Positions 7,923-15,521 of a DNA stretch of 64,000 nt are shown here, in pieces (position 1 is the first letter of the stretch; the number at the start of each line of letters is the position of its first letter). The DNA comes from Hyphomonadaceae bacterium UKL13-1 (lineage in GTDB: Bacteria; Pseudomonadota; Alphaproteobacteria; Caulobacterales; Aquidulcibacteraceae): assembly GCA_001602435.1 (NCBI GenBank), contig CP012156.1, positions 1,508,001 to 1,572,000 on the forward strand, in the 5' to 3' direction. Below the pieces are notes generated by a model, which worked only from the letters and a program-made list of their open reading frames with translations, was not told where the DNA came from and made no database searches. A program made the translations under genes and the position numbers.

Positions 7923-9224
7923 ATGGACGTCGTCTGGTTTCGCAATCGCATGAAGGAAGTTGGGGCCACCCAAGAAGATATTGGTGCGGCCATTGGGCGT
8001 GATCGCTCGGCAGCCAGCCGCTTGTTATCAGGTGCCCTTGAATTCAAGGCGGCCCATGCTGGCCCTTTGGCTTTAGTGCTCAAGACAACACCGAGCGAGA
8101 TTTTGATGCGGGCAGGGGTCGACATTGGTGTGGCCTCGGCAGGCCGCACGCCCCCGCCGCATGCGCGCGTCGAAGCCGCCATTGAGGCCTTTGCCGCAGG
8201 CGAGATCATTGTGGTGACCGATGATGATGATCGAGAGAATGAGGGTGATCTCATTGTTGCGGCAAGCCTTTGCACGCCCGAGAAGATGGCGTTCATTGTG
8301 CGCCATACGTCCGGCATTGTCTGCGCACCTCTGACGCGTGAGATCGCACGGAAGCTGCGCTTGGACCCCATGGTCGCTAATAATGATGCGCCTCTGTCGA
8401 CGGCTTTTACCGTCTCGGTCGATGTCCGCCATGGCACCACGACGGGTATCTCGGCAGAAGATCGCACCAATACGTGTCGGGCACTCGCCAATCCCAATAT
8501 TGGTGCGGCCGACTTTGTCCGCCCCGGTCACGTGTTCCCGCTCGTTGCCCGCGATGGTGGCGTCCTTGTGCGGACTGGCCACACAGAAGCGACTGTTGAC
8601 CTTTGCCGTATGGCGGGCTTGCCAGAAGTTGGTGTCATTTGCGAGATGATGAATGACGACGGGACCGTGATGCGCGGTCCCCAAGTAGCAGCCTTTGCCG
8701 CGACCCATAATCTGAAGCACGTCTCGATTGCCGAAATGATCGCCTATCGCCAGTCGCGTGAGAAGCTGGTTGAGCGGGTGTCGAGCTTTACGGTCGAAAC
8801 CGAAAATGGGCCGGTGCAAGGCTTTGCTTATTCAACGCCGTTTGATCCGGTGCATCACCTTGCTTTCGTTGTCGGCAAGATTGGCGCTGGCGAAGACGTT
8901 CCCACGCGCTTGCACCGCGCCGATGTGGTCAAGGATGTGTTCGGAGGGGCGCCAGCGATCAAAGCGGCTATGGAAACCTTCCGTAACGAGGGCCGAGGTG
9001 TGCTGGTTTATCTGCGCGATGGTACGGTCGGTGTGCCGTTCCAACAGCACCAGGAAACCGAATCTGAAACCCGTCGTCTGCAGACTTGGCGCGAAGTCGG
9101 GGTCGGTGCACAAATCCTGCGCGACTTGGGCGTCCACTCGATCAAATTGCTGACCCGCTCGACCCACAAATTTGCGGGCCTTAGCGGCTTCGGCATTGAG
9201 ATTTCAGACGTCGATAGCCGGTAG
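7923..9224 (+). CDS. ribB: HTH-RibB-degenerate RibA fusion: 3,4-dihydroxy-2-butanone-4-phosphate synthase
   Basis: The 433-residue product converts ribulose 5-phosphate to the four-carbon precursor of riboflavin. It has three parts. Residues 1-70 resemble an XRE-type helix-turn-helix (MKEVGATQEDIGAAIGRDRSAASRLLSG). Residues about 80-285 are the RibB domain, with the acidic active-site loop DDDDRENEGDL at 100-110 and the RTGHTEATVDL motif. Residues about 288-433 align with GTP cyclohydrolase II, but the zinc cysteines (normally in SECLTGD and CDCG) are absent, replaced by HRADVVKDVFGG, so only the RibB reaction is expected. The start chosen has GGAGGTGAG just before the ATG at 7923. No FMN riboswitch consensus is visible upstream. 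The N-terminal DNA-binding-like domain is unusual. Confidence 0.9.
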   Translation: MDVVWFRNRMKEVGATQEDIGAAIGRDRSAASRLLSGALEFKAAHAGPLALVLKTTPSEILMRAGVDIGVASAGRTPPPHARVEAAIEAFAAGEIIVVTDDDDRENEGDLIVAASLCTPEKMAFIVRHTSGIVCAPLTREIARKLRLDPMVANNDAPLSTAFTVSVDVRHGTTTGISAEDRTNTCRALANPNIGAADFVRPGHVFPLVARDGGVLVRTGHTEATVDLCRMAGLPEVGVICEMMNDDGTVMRGPQVAAFAATHNLKHVSIAEMIAYRQSREKLVERVSSFTVETENGPVQGFAYSTPFDPVHHLAFVVGKIGAGEDVPTRLHRADVVKDVFGGAPAIKAAMETFRNEGRGVLVYLRDGTVGVPFQQHQETESETRRLQTWREVGVGAQILRDLGVHSIKLLTRSTHKFAGLSGFGIEISDVDSR

Positions 9225-9242
9225 AAAAAGCGTGGGCGCGGC

Positions 9243-10811
9243 TTAGGCGCCCACAGCTTCAGGCTTTTCCTGTGCGATGCGCTGGGCGTTGACATAGTCA
9301 ATCTTGCCTGTGCCCAATAGTGGCACTTCTTTGATCTTCATGATCTTTTTGGGCAGTGCCAATTCCGCCGCGCCATTGGCCTTGTACCAGGCCAAGAGGT
9401 CAGAACGCTCCGCAATGTCGCAGTCGGTCAGCAGGATAATCTGCTCACCCTTTTTCGGGTCATTGACCGCAACCGCGACGTGGAGATTGTCCGGCCAGCA
9501 ACTGGTGGCGTAATTCTCCACTGCCGTCAGCGACACCATTTCGCCGCCAATTTTGGCAAAGCGCTTCACGCGGCCCTTAATCGTCAAGAAGCCATCCTTG
9601 TCGATGGCAACCACATCGCCTGTGTCATGCCAACCGCCGGGCAAAGGCTGGATTTCGCCCGGTGCATCGACGCGCACATAGCCACGCATCAGATTGGGGC
9701 CACGGACATAGAGCCTTCCGCCGCCATCAATGCCGGGGATGCTTTCTAGCTTCCACTCAATACCGGGAACGAGGCGCCCACAGGTGCCGGGGCGATTATT
9801 ATGGTCTGGCGTATTGACCGCAATAATTGGCGAAGCCTCGGTCGCGCCATAGCCTTCCACGATGGGCACATTGAAGCGCGACAACATCATTTGGCGAGTC
9901 TCTTCTTTCACCCGCTCCGCGCCGCAGACGATAAAGCGCAGGCTGTTCAGATCACCTTCGTCAGCCTGGCGGGCATATTGGTTCACAAAGGTGTCGGTAC
10001 CAAACAGGATGGTCGCTTGGGTCTCGCGCACCATTTTGACGATATTCTTGGCTTGAAGCGGTGAGGGGAACAACACGCACTTCATGCCCTGCAGAAGTGG
10101 CAAGAAGGTCCCGCCCGTCAGACCAAAGCAATGGAAGATGGGCAGAGGGTTGAAGACGATGTCTTCTGGGTTCAAATCGACATGGCCAGCCACTTGTTCG
10201 ACATTGGCAACCAGATTGGCATGGCTCAGCGCGACGCCCTTGGGAATACCTTCGGTACCTGAGGTAAACAGCATCACGGCAGTCGAATCAGGATCGGTTT
10301 TGACCCGCGCCAAGAAAGGTGCCGTCGCATCGAGCAAGCCGCGCGCCTTGTCGAGACCTGTCAGGCTTTCGCGCACGTCTTCCAGATAGACAATCTTATA
10401 ATCTTTCTGAAGATCTTCGACGAGGCCGTTCAAATTGGCCTGCTCCACGAAGCGCTTCGCGGTCAGAATAGTGCGGACTTGGCCGGCACTACAGGCGGCG
10501 CGGATGTTTTTCACCCCCGCCGTAAAGTTCAACATCGCCGGGGTGCGGCCAAAGGCCATCAAACCAAACAAAGCGACCATACCGCCAGCCGAATTGGCGA
10601 TCAAAACGCCGACATTCTCGCCGGGCTCGGTCAAACCGGCTAGTTTTCGGCCTAAAACGAACGAGCCCAAAACCAGTCGATCATAGGTTAAAGGCGCACG
10701 GTCGGCATCTTCTAGGATTTCTTTTTTGCCACCAAAGCGACCCCGGGCTTCTACCAAGGCATCAAAAACAGTGCGCCGCGTACGGGCAACATCATAAGGG
10801 CGAACAGGCAT
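9243..10811 (-). CDS. AMP-dependent acyl-CoA/acyl-ACP synthetase
   Basis: This 522-residue adenylate-forming enzyme activates a carboxylic acid, probably a fatty acid, via an acyl-adenylate. Motifs seen are the P-loop-like LFTSGTEGIPKGVALSH (about residues 182-198), VEGYGATEASP (A5), GWHDTGDVVAIDKDGFLTIKGRVKRFAKIGGEMVS split across A7-A8, and the catalytic lysine in GTGKIDY near the C-terminus. The sequence resembles the acyl-ACP synthetase half of Aas (acylglycerophosphoethanolamine acyltransferase/synthetase) more than classical FadD, which is a family-level impression. It stands alone on the minus strand, convergent with ribB (18 bases apart). Confidence 0.9.
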   Translation of the reverse strand: MPVRPYDVARTRRTVFDALVEARGRFGGKKEILEDADRAPLTYDRLVLGSFVLGRKLAGLTEPGENVGVLIANSAGGMVALFGLMAFGRTPAMLNFTAGVKNIRAACSAGQVRTILTAKRFVEQANLNGLVEDLQKDYKIVYLEDVRESLTGLDKARGLLDATAPFLARVKTDPDSTAVMLFTSGTEGIPKGVALSHANLVANVEQVAGHVDLNPEDIVFNPLPIFHCFGLTGGTFLPLLQGMKCVLFPSPLQAKNIVKMVRETQATILFGTDTFVNQYARQADEGDLNSLRFIVCGAERVKEETRQMMLSRFNVPIVEGYGATEASPIIAVNTPDHNNRPGTCGRLVPGIEWKLESIPGIDGGGRLYVRGPNLMRGYVRVDAPGEIQPLPGGWHDTGDVVAIDKDGFLTIKGRVKRFAKIGGEMVSLTAVENYATSCWPDNLHVAVAVNDPKKGEQIILLTDCDIAERSDLLAWYKANGAAELALPKKIMKIKEVPLLGTGKIDYVNAQRIAQEKPEAVGA

Positions 10812-11049
10812 GATGGGGTCCTAGAATGCGTTTCCAAGTTTACCGGCTTGGGGCGTTTCATCGCCCTGTTTTTGACCGCCGGCTTCCGCGCGAAGCTAAC
10901 GAGATCACACGAGATTGCAATTTGTTTCAGCAATAGCGCTCATTTTGGCGCTCAATTTGCCGTGTTCGCCGAGTGAACGGCCAAAGCCATACCACCAATA
11001 GTCAGTCGCCCACTTGAGATTCGGGTTACTCCCGTGTCAGAAGTGACGG

Positions 11050-13506
11050 ATGACAAATCTTCGCATCTTTTGGGCCTCTTTGATCGCTGTTTCCTGTGCG
11101 ATTGTGGCCACTCAACCCCTCTTGGCGCAAGCTGTTCAACAGACCAAAGGCGACTTCCAAGATAAGTTTCGCCAGCTTGACCCAGAAGATGCGCCAACGC
11201 CTAATGATTATCGCGCCGCGTCGGGTGCGCCCGGCCACAAATATTGGCAGCAAAAGGTCGATTATAAGATCAATGTCAGCCTGAATGAGGCCACCAAGAC
11301 CCTCAGCGGCACCGCCGATATCACCTATACCAACAATGCGCCCGACACCTTGACCTATCTCTGGCTGATGTTGGATCAGAATGACGTCAAGAAGAATTCG
11401 ATCGCCGAAATGACGCAGACGACCGACGAAGCCGGTCGGATTAGCTTCAATCAAGTCCGCCGCGCCCAAGCGATCCGCGACAATGAAGGTGGCTTTACCA
11501 TCACCAAAGTGACCAATCCTTCCGGTGCGGGCCTCGTCTTTGATGTGGTTGACACGCTGTTGCGCGTTGATTTGGCAGAACCCTTAAAGCCCGGCCAAAG
11601 TGTCGCCTTTAAAGTGGACTGGACCCTGCCCATGCGCGATTCCCGCCTCATCGGCGGTCGTAATGGCTATGAGTGCTTCACCAAGTCCGATCAGGACGGC
11701 AATTGCATCTTCCTCGCCGCCCAATGGTTCCCACGTGCGGCCGTCTATTCTGATTATGAAGGCTGGCATAACAAGAGCTTCCTGGGTCGGGGTGAATTCA
11801 CCCTCGAATTTGGCGATTATGAAGTCGCCATCACAGTGCCCGCCGACTTTGCCATTTCTTCGACAGGCGACTTGGTCAATCCAAGTGAAATCCTCACGCC
11901 TGCCCAGCAAGAGCGTATGGCCAAAGCGCGCGCCAGCTATCGCGACCCCGTCTATATCGTAACGCCGCAAGAAGCAGCAGCAGCGGAAAAAGCCAAAGCA
12001 ACCACCACCAAGACGTGGCGCTTTAAGGCGCAAAATGTGCGTGACTTTGCGTGGGCAGGCTCGCGCAAATTCATCTGGGACGCGATGGCCGTAAAACAGC
12101 CAGGTGCCAGTGATGTCATGGCCATGAGCTTCTTCCCGAAGGAAGGCGATCCCTTATGGTCGGCCTATTCGACCAAGAGCATTGCGCACACGATCAATGT
12201 TTATGGCCGCATGACCTTTGCTTATCCCTATCCTGTGGCGCAGTCGGTCAATGGACCTGTTGGCGGCATGGAATATCCCATGATCACCTTCAATGGCCCC
12301 CGCCCAGAGAAGGATAGCGCCGGCAATCTGACCTATTCGGATCGTTCCAAATATGGCCTGATCAGCGTGATCATTCACGAAGTTGGCCACATCTGGTTCC
12401 CCATGGTCGTCAATTCCGACGAACGGCAGTGGACTTGGATGGATGAAGGTCTCAACACCTTCCTGCAATATGTCGCCGAACAGGAATGGTCAGAAGCTTA
12501 TCCGTCGCGTCGTGGCGATCCGCGCGACATCACCGAATATATGCGCTCCAGCAACCAAGTGCCCATCATGACGCAGTCGGATTCGGTTCAGCGTTTGGGC
12601 GACAATGCTTATGGTAAGCCTGCAACCGCTTTGGTGGTCTTGCGGGAGACAATCATTGGTCGGGCGCGCTTCGACCGGGCGTTCAAAGAATATTCGACAC
12701 GCTGGCGCTTTAAGCGCCCAACGCCTTATGACTTCTTCCGCACGATGGAAGAAAGCTCTGGCGTGGATCTCGACTGGTTCTGGCGGGCTTGGTTCTATTC
12801 CACCGACCATGTTGATGTAAGTCTGACCAACGTGCGCGAAGGCACCATAGACACCCAGAACCCCGATATTGAATCGGCCCGCCGCATCGCAGAGCGCGAC
12901 GCCAAGCCGATTGAGCTGGGTCAAGTCAATAATAAGGGCATGAAAACCTATGCCGACAACGACCCGTCCGTGCTCGACTATTATGACCGCACCGATCCAC
13001 TTTCGGCCACCAAGGGCCAAAAAGCCCGTGCGGCAACTGCCCGCGCGGCGTTGAGCCCGGAAGAGCGCGCCGTCTTGGATGTGAAAGACCGGTTCTATAT
13101 CTTGAGCCTTGAAAACAAGGGCGGTGTCGTGTCGCCAGTGATTTTGAAATTCACCTTCAAGGATGGAACCAGTGACACCGTCGCTATCCCAGCTGAAATC
13201 TGGCGCTATGATGCTCGCAAGGTGAATTGGACCTATATGACGGCCAAGGAAGTGGCCCAAGTCGAACTCGACCCACGTCAGGAAACCGCAGACGTCGATC
13301 GGTCCAACAATTATTTCCCAACCCGGATCGAACCGACCCGCTTGGAAGTATTTAAGGCCGCCCAAGGTCCTCGTAACCTGATGCAGGACAATGATTTGGC
13401 GGTTAGCCAAGACTCCATCCAGACCAAGCCTGCGGTATCGCCAAAAGCAGGCTCGGGCTCAGCCACTGGGGCAGGGGCAGCGACAGGCGCTCGTCCCAAT
13501 CGCTAA
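11050..13506 (+). CDS. Secreted M1-family zinc metallopeptidase
   Basis: This 818-residue protein starts with a signal peptide (about residues 1-27, ending PLLAQA). The catalytic site is HEVGH at residues 443-447, with the second zinc-site Glu exactly 18 residues further on in WMDEG (E466), which is the gluzincin M1 spacing. The exopeptidase motif of the family appears as GGMEY (about 405-409). Enzymes of this group are periplasmic or extracellular aminopeptidases; relatives of the same layout are common in alphaproteobacteria and Bacteroidetes. The C-terminal tail is a low-complexity Gly/Ala/Ser stretch. Its stop is one base from the DUF6702 gene start, indicating an operon. Confidence 0.95.
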   Translation: MTNLRIFWASLIAVSCAIVATQPLLAQAVQQTKGDFQDKFRQLDPEDAPTPNDYRAASGAPGHKYWQQKVDYKINVSLNEATKTLSGTADITYTNNAPDTLTYLWLMLDQNDVKKNSIAEMTQTTDEAGRISFNQVRRAQAIRDNEGGFTITKVTNPSGAGLVFDVVDTLLRVDLAEPLKPGQSVAFKVDWTLPMRDSRLIGGRNGYECFTKSDQDGNCIFLAAQWFPRAAVYSDYEGWHNKSFLGRGEFTLEFGDYEVAITVPADFAISSTGDLVNPSEILTPAQQERMAKARASYRDPVYIVTPQEAAAAEKAKATTTKTWRFKAQNVRDFAWAGSRKFIWDAMAVKQPGASDVMAMSFFPKEGDPLWSAYSTKSIAHTINVYGRMTFAYPYPVAQSVNGPVGGMEYPMITFNGPRPEKDSAGNLTYSDRSKYGLISVIIHEVGHIWFPMVVNSDERQWTWMDEGLNTFLQYVAEQEWSEAYPSRRGDPRDITEYMRSSNQVPIMTQSDSVQRLGDNAYGKPATALVVLRETIIGRARFDRAFKEYSTRWRFKRPTPYDFFRTMEESSGVDLDWFWRAWFYSTDHVDVSLTNVREGTIDTQNPDIESARRIAERDAKPIELGQVNNKGMKTYADNDPSVLDYYDRTDPLSATKGQKARAATARAALSPEERAVLDVKDRFYILSLENKGGVVSPVILKFTFKDGTSDTVAIPAEIWRYDARKVNWTYMTAKEVAQVELDPRQETADVDRSNNYFPTRIEPTRLEVFKAAQGPRNLMQDNDLAVSQDSIQTKPAVSPKAGSGSATGAGAATGARPNR

Positions 13507-13507
13507 G

Positions 13508-14005
13508 ATGAAGCGTTTTACCCTCGCAGGACTGGGGTTGCTGGCACTTGCTTTGGCCAGCAACCCCGTTGCAGCGCATCGGCTGGAAGCAGCCCTCAGC
13601 GTGGTGGAGGTCAATCCCTCCAATGGTATCTTAGAGATCACCCACAGGCTCTACGCCCACGATCTCGAGCATGCGCTTGACCTTGGTGCCGTCGGCGCTG
13701 GTTACTTTGAAACACCCGAAGGCCAAGCGGTGATCAAAGCCTATTGCGAGCGGCAATTCTTCATTGGCGATGGGCAAGGCAAAGCGATCCCGATTCAATT
13801 TGTCGGTGCGGAATTGTCGGGCGATTTGCTCTATGTCTATTTTGAAGCTGGGCGCTACCGCGGCCGTGACCTCACCCTCGATTCCAACTTGCTGCAGGAC
13901 TTTACCCAAGCACAGGTCAATCAAATCAATCTACGTCGCGCTGGCAAGACCGTTTCGGCGCGATTTCAGACGGGTACACCGGCGAAGCGCATGAGCTTGC
14001 CGTAA
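13508..14005 (+). CDS. DUF6702 family secreted protein
   Basis: This 165-residue product has a signal peptide (MKRFTLAGLGLLALALASNP then VAA, cleavage before HRLEA). The mature part looks like DUF6702: a His directly after the signal peptide, then LSVVEVNPSNGILEITHRLYAHDLEHALDL, consistent with a small beta-rich domain. DUF6702 genes are frequently found next to M1 metallopeptidases; here the ATG is one base after that gene's stop codon, which supports the assignment. Function is unknown; a partner, inhibitor or stabiliser of the peptidase is only inference. Confidence 0.82.
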   Translation: MKRFTLAGLGLLALALASNPVAAHRLEAALSVVEVNPSNGILEITHRLYAHDLEHALDLGAVGAGYFETPEGQAVIKAYCERQFFIGDGQGKAIPIQFVGAELSGDLLYVYFEAGRYRGRDLTLDSNLLQDFTQAQVNQINLRRAGKTVSARFQTGTPAKRMSLP

Positions 14006-14041
14006 GAACCCATATCAGCTCTGCGCAATGGGATGGAGTTG

Positions 14042-14067
14042 GACCTTTCCTTTTGAAGCGAAAGGTC
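14042..14067 (+). terminator. Hairpin between DUF6702 gene and lipA
   Basis: An 8-bp perfect stem (GACCTTTC at 14042-14049 with 14060-14067) with a 10-base loop lies between the two genes. No T tract follows, so it may be a weak terminator or an mRNA 5' structure of lipA, whose ATG is 13 bases further on. Confidence 0.35.
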
Positions 14068-14080
14068 TCATTTAAGGCCT

Positions 14081-15046
14081 ATGGTTACGCTCATCGATAC
14101 CCAAGCCCAACGCGCCGCGCGCCACCCTGAAAAGCAAAAACGGCCCGACAGCGTCGTGATGCGCAAACCCGAGTGGATTCGCGTCCGGGCACCCGGCGGG
14201 GAGGTCTATGAGCAGACCCGTGCGATTGTGAAAGAAAACCGCCTTGTCACCGTGTGTGAAGAGGCTGGCTGCCCCAATATTGGCGAATGTTGGAGCAAGA
14301 AGCACGCAACCATGATGATCATGGGCGACACTTGTACGCGTGCCTGTTCCTTCTGCAATGTCAAAACAGGCAAGCCCAACGCCCTCGACCGCGAAGAGCC
14401 TACCAATGTCGCCAAAGCCGTTGCCACCATGGGTCTGGAACATGTGGTGATTACCTCGGTTGACCGCGATGATTTGGACGATGGCGGTGCTTCCCATTTT
14501 GTCGAGACGATCCAAGCCATTCGGGCGGCAACGCCGAACACGACGATTGAAATCCTGACACCGGACTTTTTGCGCAAAGCCGGGGCTGCTGAAGCCGTGA
14601 TTGATGCCAAGCCAGACGTGTTCAACCACAATCTGGAAACCGTGCCCCGGCTCTATCTCTCCATCCGCCCCGGTGCCCGCTATTATGCGTCGCTGCGCTT
14701 GTTGGAACGGGTCAAAGAACGTGACCCCAACCAATTCACCAAATCCGGCCTGATGGTCGGCTTAGGCGAGAGCAAAGAAGAAGTCATGCAAGTGATGGAT
14801 GACATGCGTTCGGCTGGCGTCGATTTCCTGACAATTGGCCAATATCTCCAACCGACCCGCAAGCATGCACCGGTCGACCGCTTCGTCACTCCGCAAGAAT
14901 TTGAAGCCTATGAGACCATCGCCTTGTCGAAGGGCTTTTTGATCGTTTCGGCGTCGCCACTCACCCGCTCAAGCCACCATGCGGGGGAAGATTTTGCGCG
15001 TCTTAAAGCTGCACGTGAGAGCCGTCAGGACCACATTGGATCGTGA
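14081..15046 (+). CDS. lipA: Lipoyl synthase
   Basis: LipA is the radical SAM enzyme that inserts two sulfurs into protein-bound octanoyl groups to make lipoate for pyruvate and 2-oxoglutarate dehydrogenases and the glycine cleavage system. Both clusters are visible in this 321-residue protein. The auxiliary 4Fe-4S cluster ligands are in [12 protein letters not shown] (C59, C64, C70) and the radical SAM motif is CTRACSFC (C85, C89, C92). The C-terminal RSSYHA-type motif appears as [12 protein letters not shown], providing the Ser ligand. Length is normal for the family. The stop overlaps the next gene's GTG start by 4 bases. The partner lipB is 36 kb away at 51.3 kb. Confidence 0.98.
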   Translation: MVTLIDTQAQRAARHPEKQKRPDSVVMRKPEWIRVRAPGGEVYEQTRAIVKENRLVTVCEEAGCPNIGECWSKKHATMMIMGDTCTRACSFCNVKTGKPNALDREEPTNVAKAVATMGLEHVVITSVDRDDLDDGGASHFVETIQAIRAATPNTTIEILTPDFLRKAGAAEAVIDAKPDVFNHNLETVPRLYLSIRPGARYYASLRLLERVKERDPNQFTKSGLMVGLGESKEEVMQVMDDMRSAGVDFLTIGQYLQPTRKHAPVDRFVTPQEFEAYETIALSKGFLIVSASPLTRSSHHAGEDFARLKAARESRQDHIGS

Positions 15047-15495
15047 GCCAGTTTGAGACCATCGAATTAATGCCCTTTGCGCCAGATGATCTTCTGTCGC
15101 TGGTCAGCGATGTTCCCGCCTATTCGCGCTTTCTGCCTTGGGTGAAGGCATCCCGCATTTCCCAACTCAAGCAGACGCCAGAGGGTCGTTATTTTGTCGG
15201 TGAAGCGGTGGTAGGTTATAAGGCGTTTCGCGCGCAATTCTCGACCCATGTTGATGTGGATGAGAAAGCCCGGACCGTCATAACCCGTTTGATCCAAGGG
15301 CCATTCCGCTCACTGAAATGTGTCTGGGGTTTTCGGCCCAGTGAGTCTGGTACTTTGGTTGATTTGAGCTTGAATTTTGAGTTTTCCGAGCCATTTTTGG
15401 CAGAATTACTCCGCGCCAACATGGATAAAGCTGTTTCCAAGCTGATTATGGCCTTCACAGAAGAGGCCAAAAGGCGCTACTCCCTGACAGAATAG
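15043..15495 (+). CDS. COQ10/RatA-like START-domain protein (coenzyme Q-binding)
   Basis: This 150-residue START-like (polyketide cyclase/SRPBCC) protein carries the family opening [30 protein letters not shown] and the central [19 protein letters not shown]. Mitochondrial COQ10 binds ubiquinone and supports respiration; the bacterial homologue RatA was described as a ribosome-association toxin, so both names appear in databases. In alphaproteobacteria it typically follows lipA, and here its GTG start lies inside the lipA stop (GTGA overlap), so translation is coupled. A role in ubiquinone handling is the likelier one in this context, by inference. Confidence 0.9.
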   Translation: MSQFETIELMPFAPDDLLSLVSDVPAYSRFLPWVKASRISQLKQTPEGRYFVGEAVVGYKAFRAQFSTHVDVDEKARTVITRLIQGPFRSLKCVWGFRPSESGTLVDLSLNFEFSEPFLAELLRANMDKAVSKLIMAFTEEAKRRYSLTE

Positions 15496-15521
15496 AGGTT
15501 CACTAGATTGGAGAGCGCTGC

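Noticed and set aside
8784..9221. Frameshift as the cause of the missing RibA zinc site
   Set aside because: The frame is continuous and the rest of the domain aligns; the cysteines are substituted, not shifted out, as in many proteobacterial RibB-RibA-like proteins.
12490..13410. Minus-strand frame of 306 codons opposite the M1 peptidase
   Set aside because: Shadow of the metallopeptidase gene; no motif or ribosome-binding site supports it.
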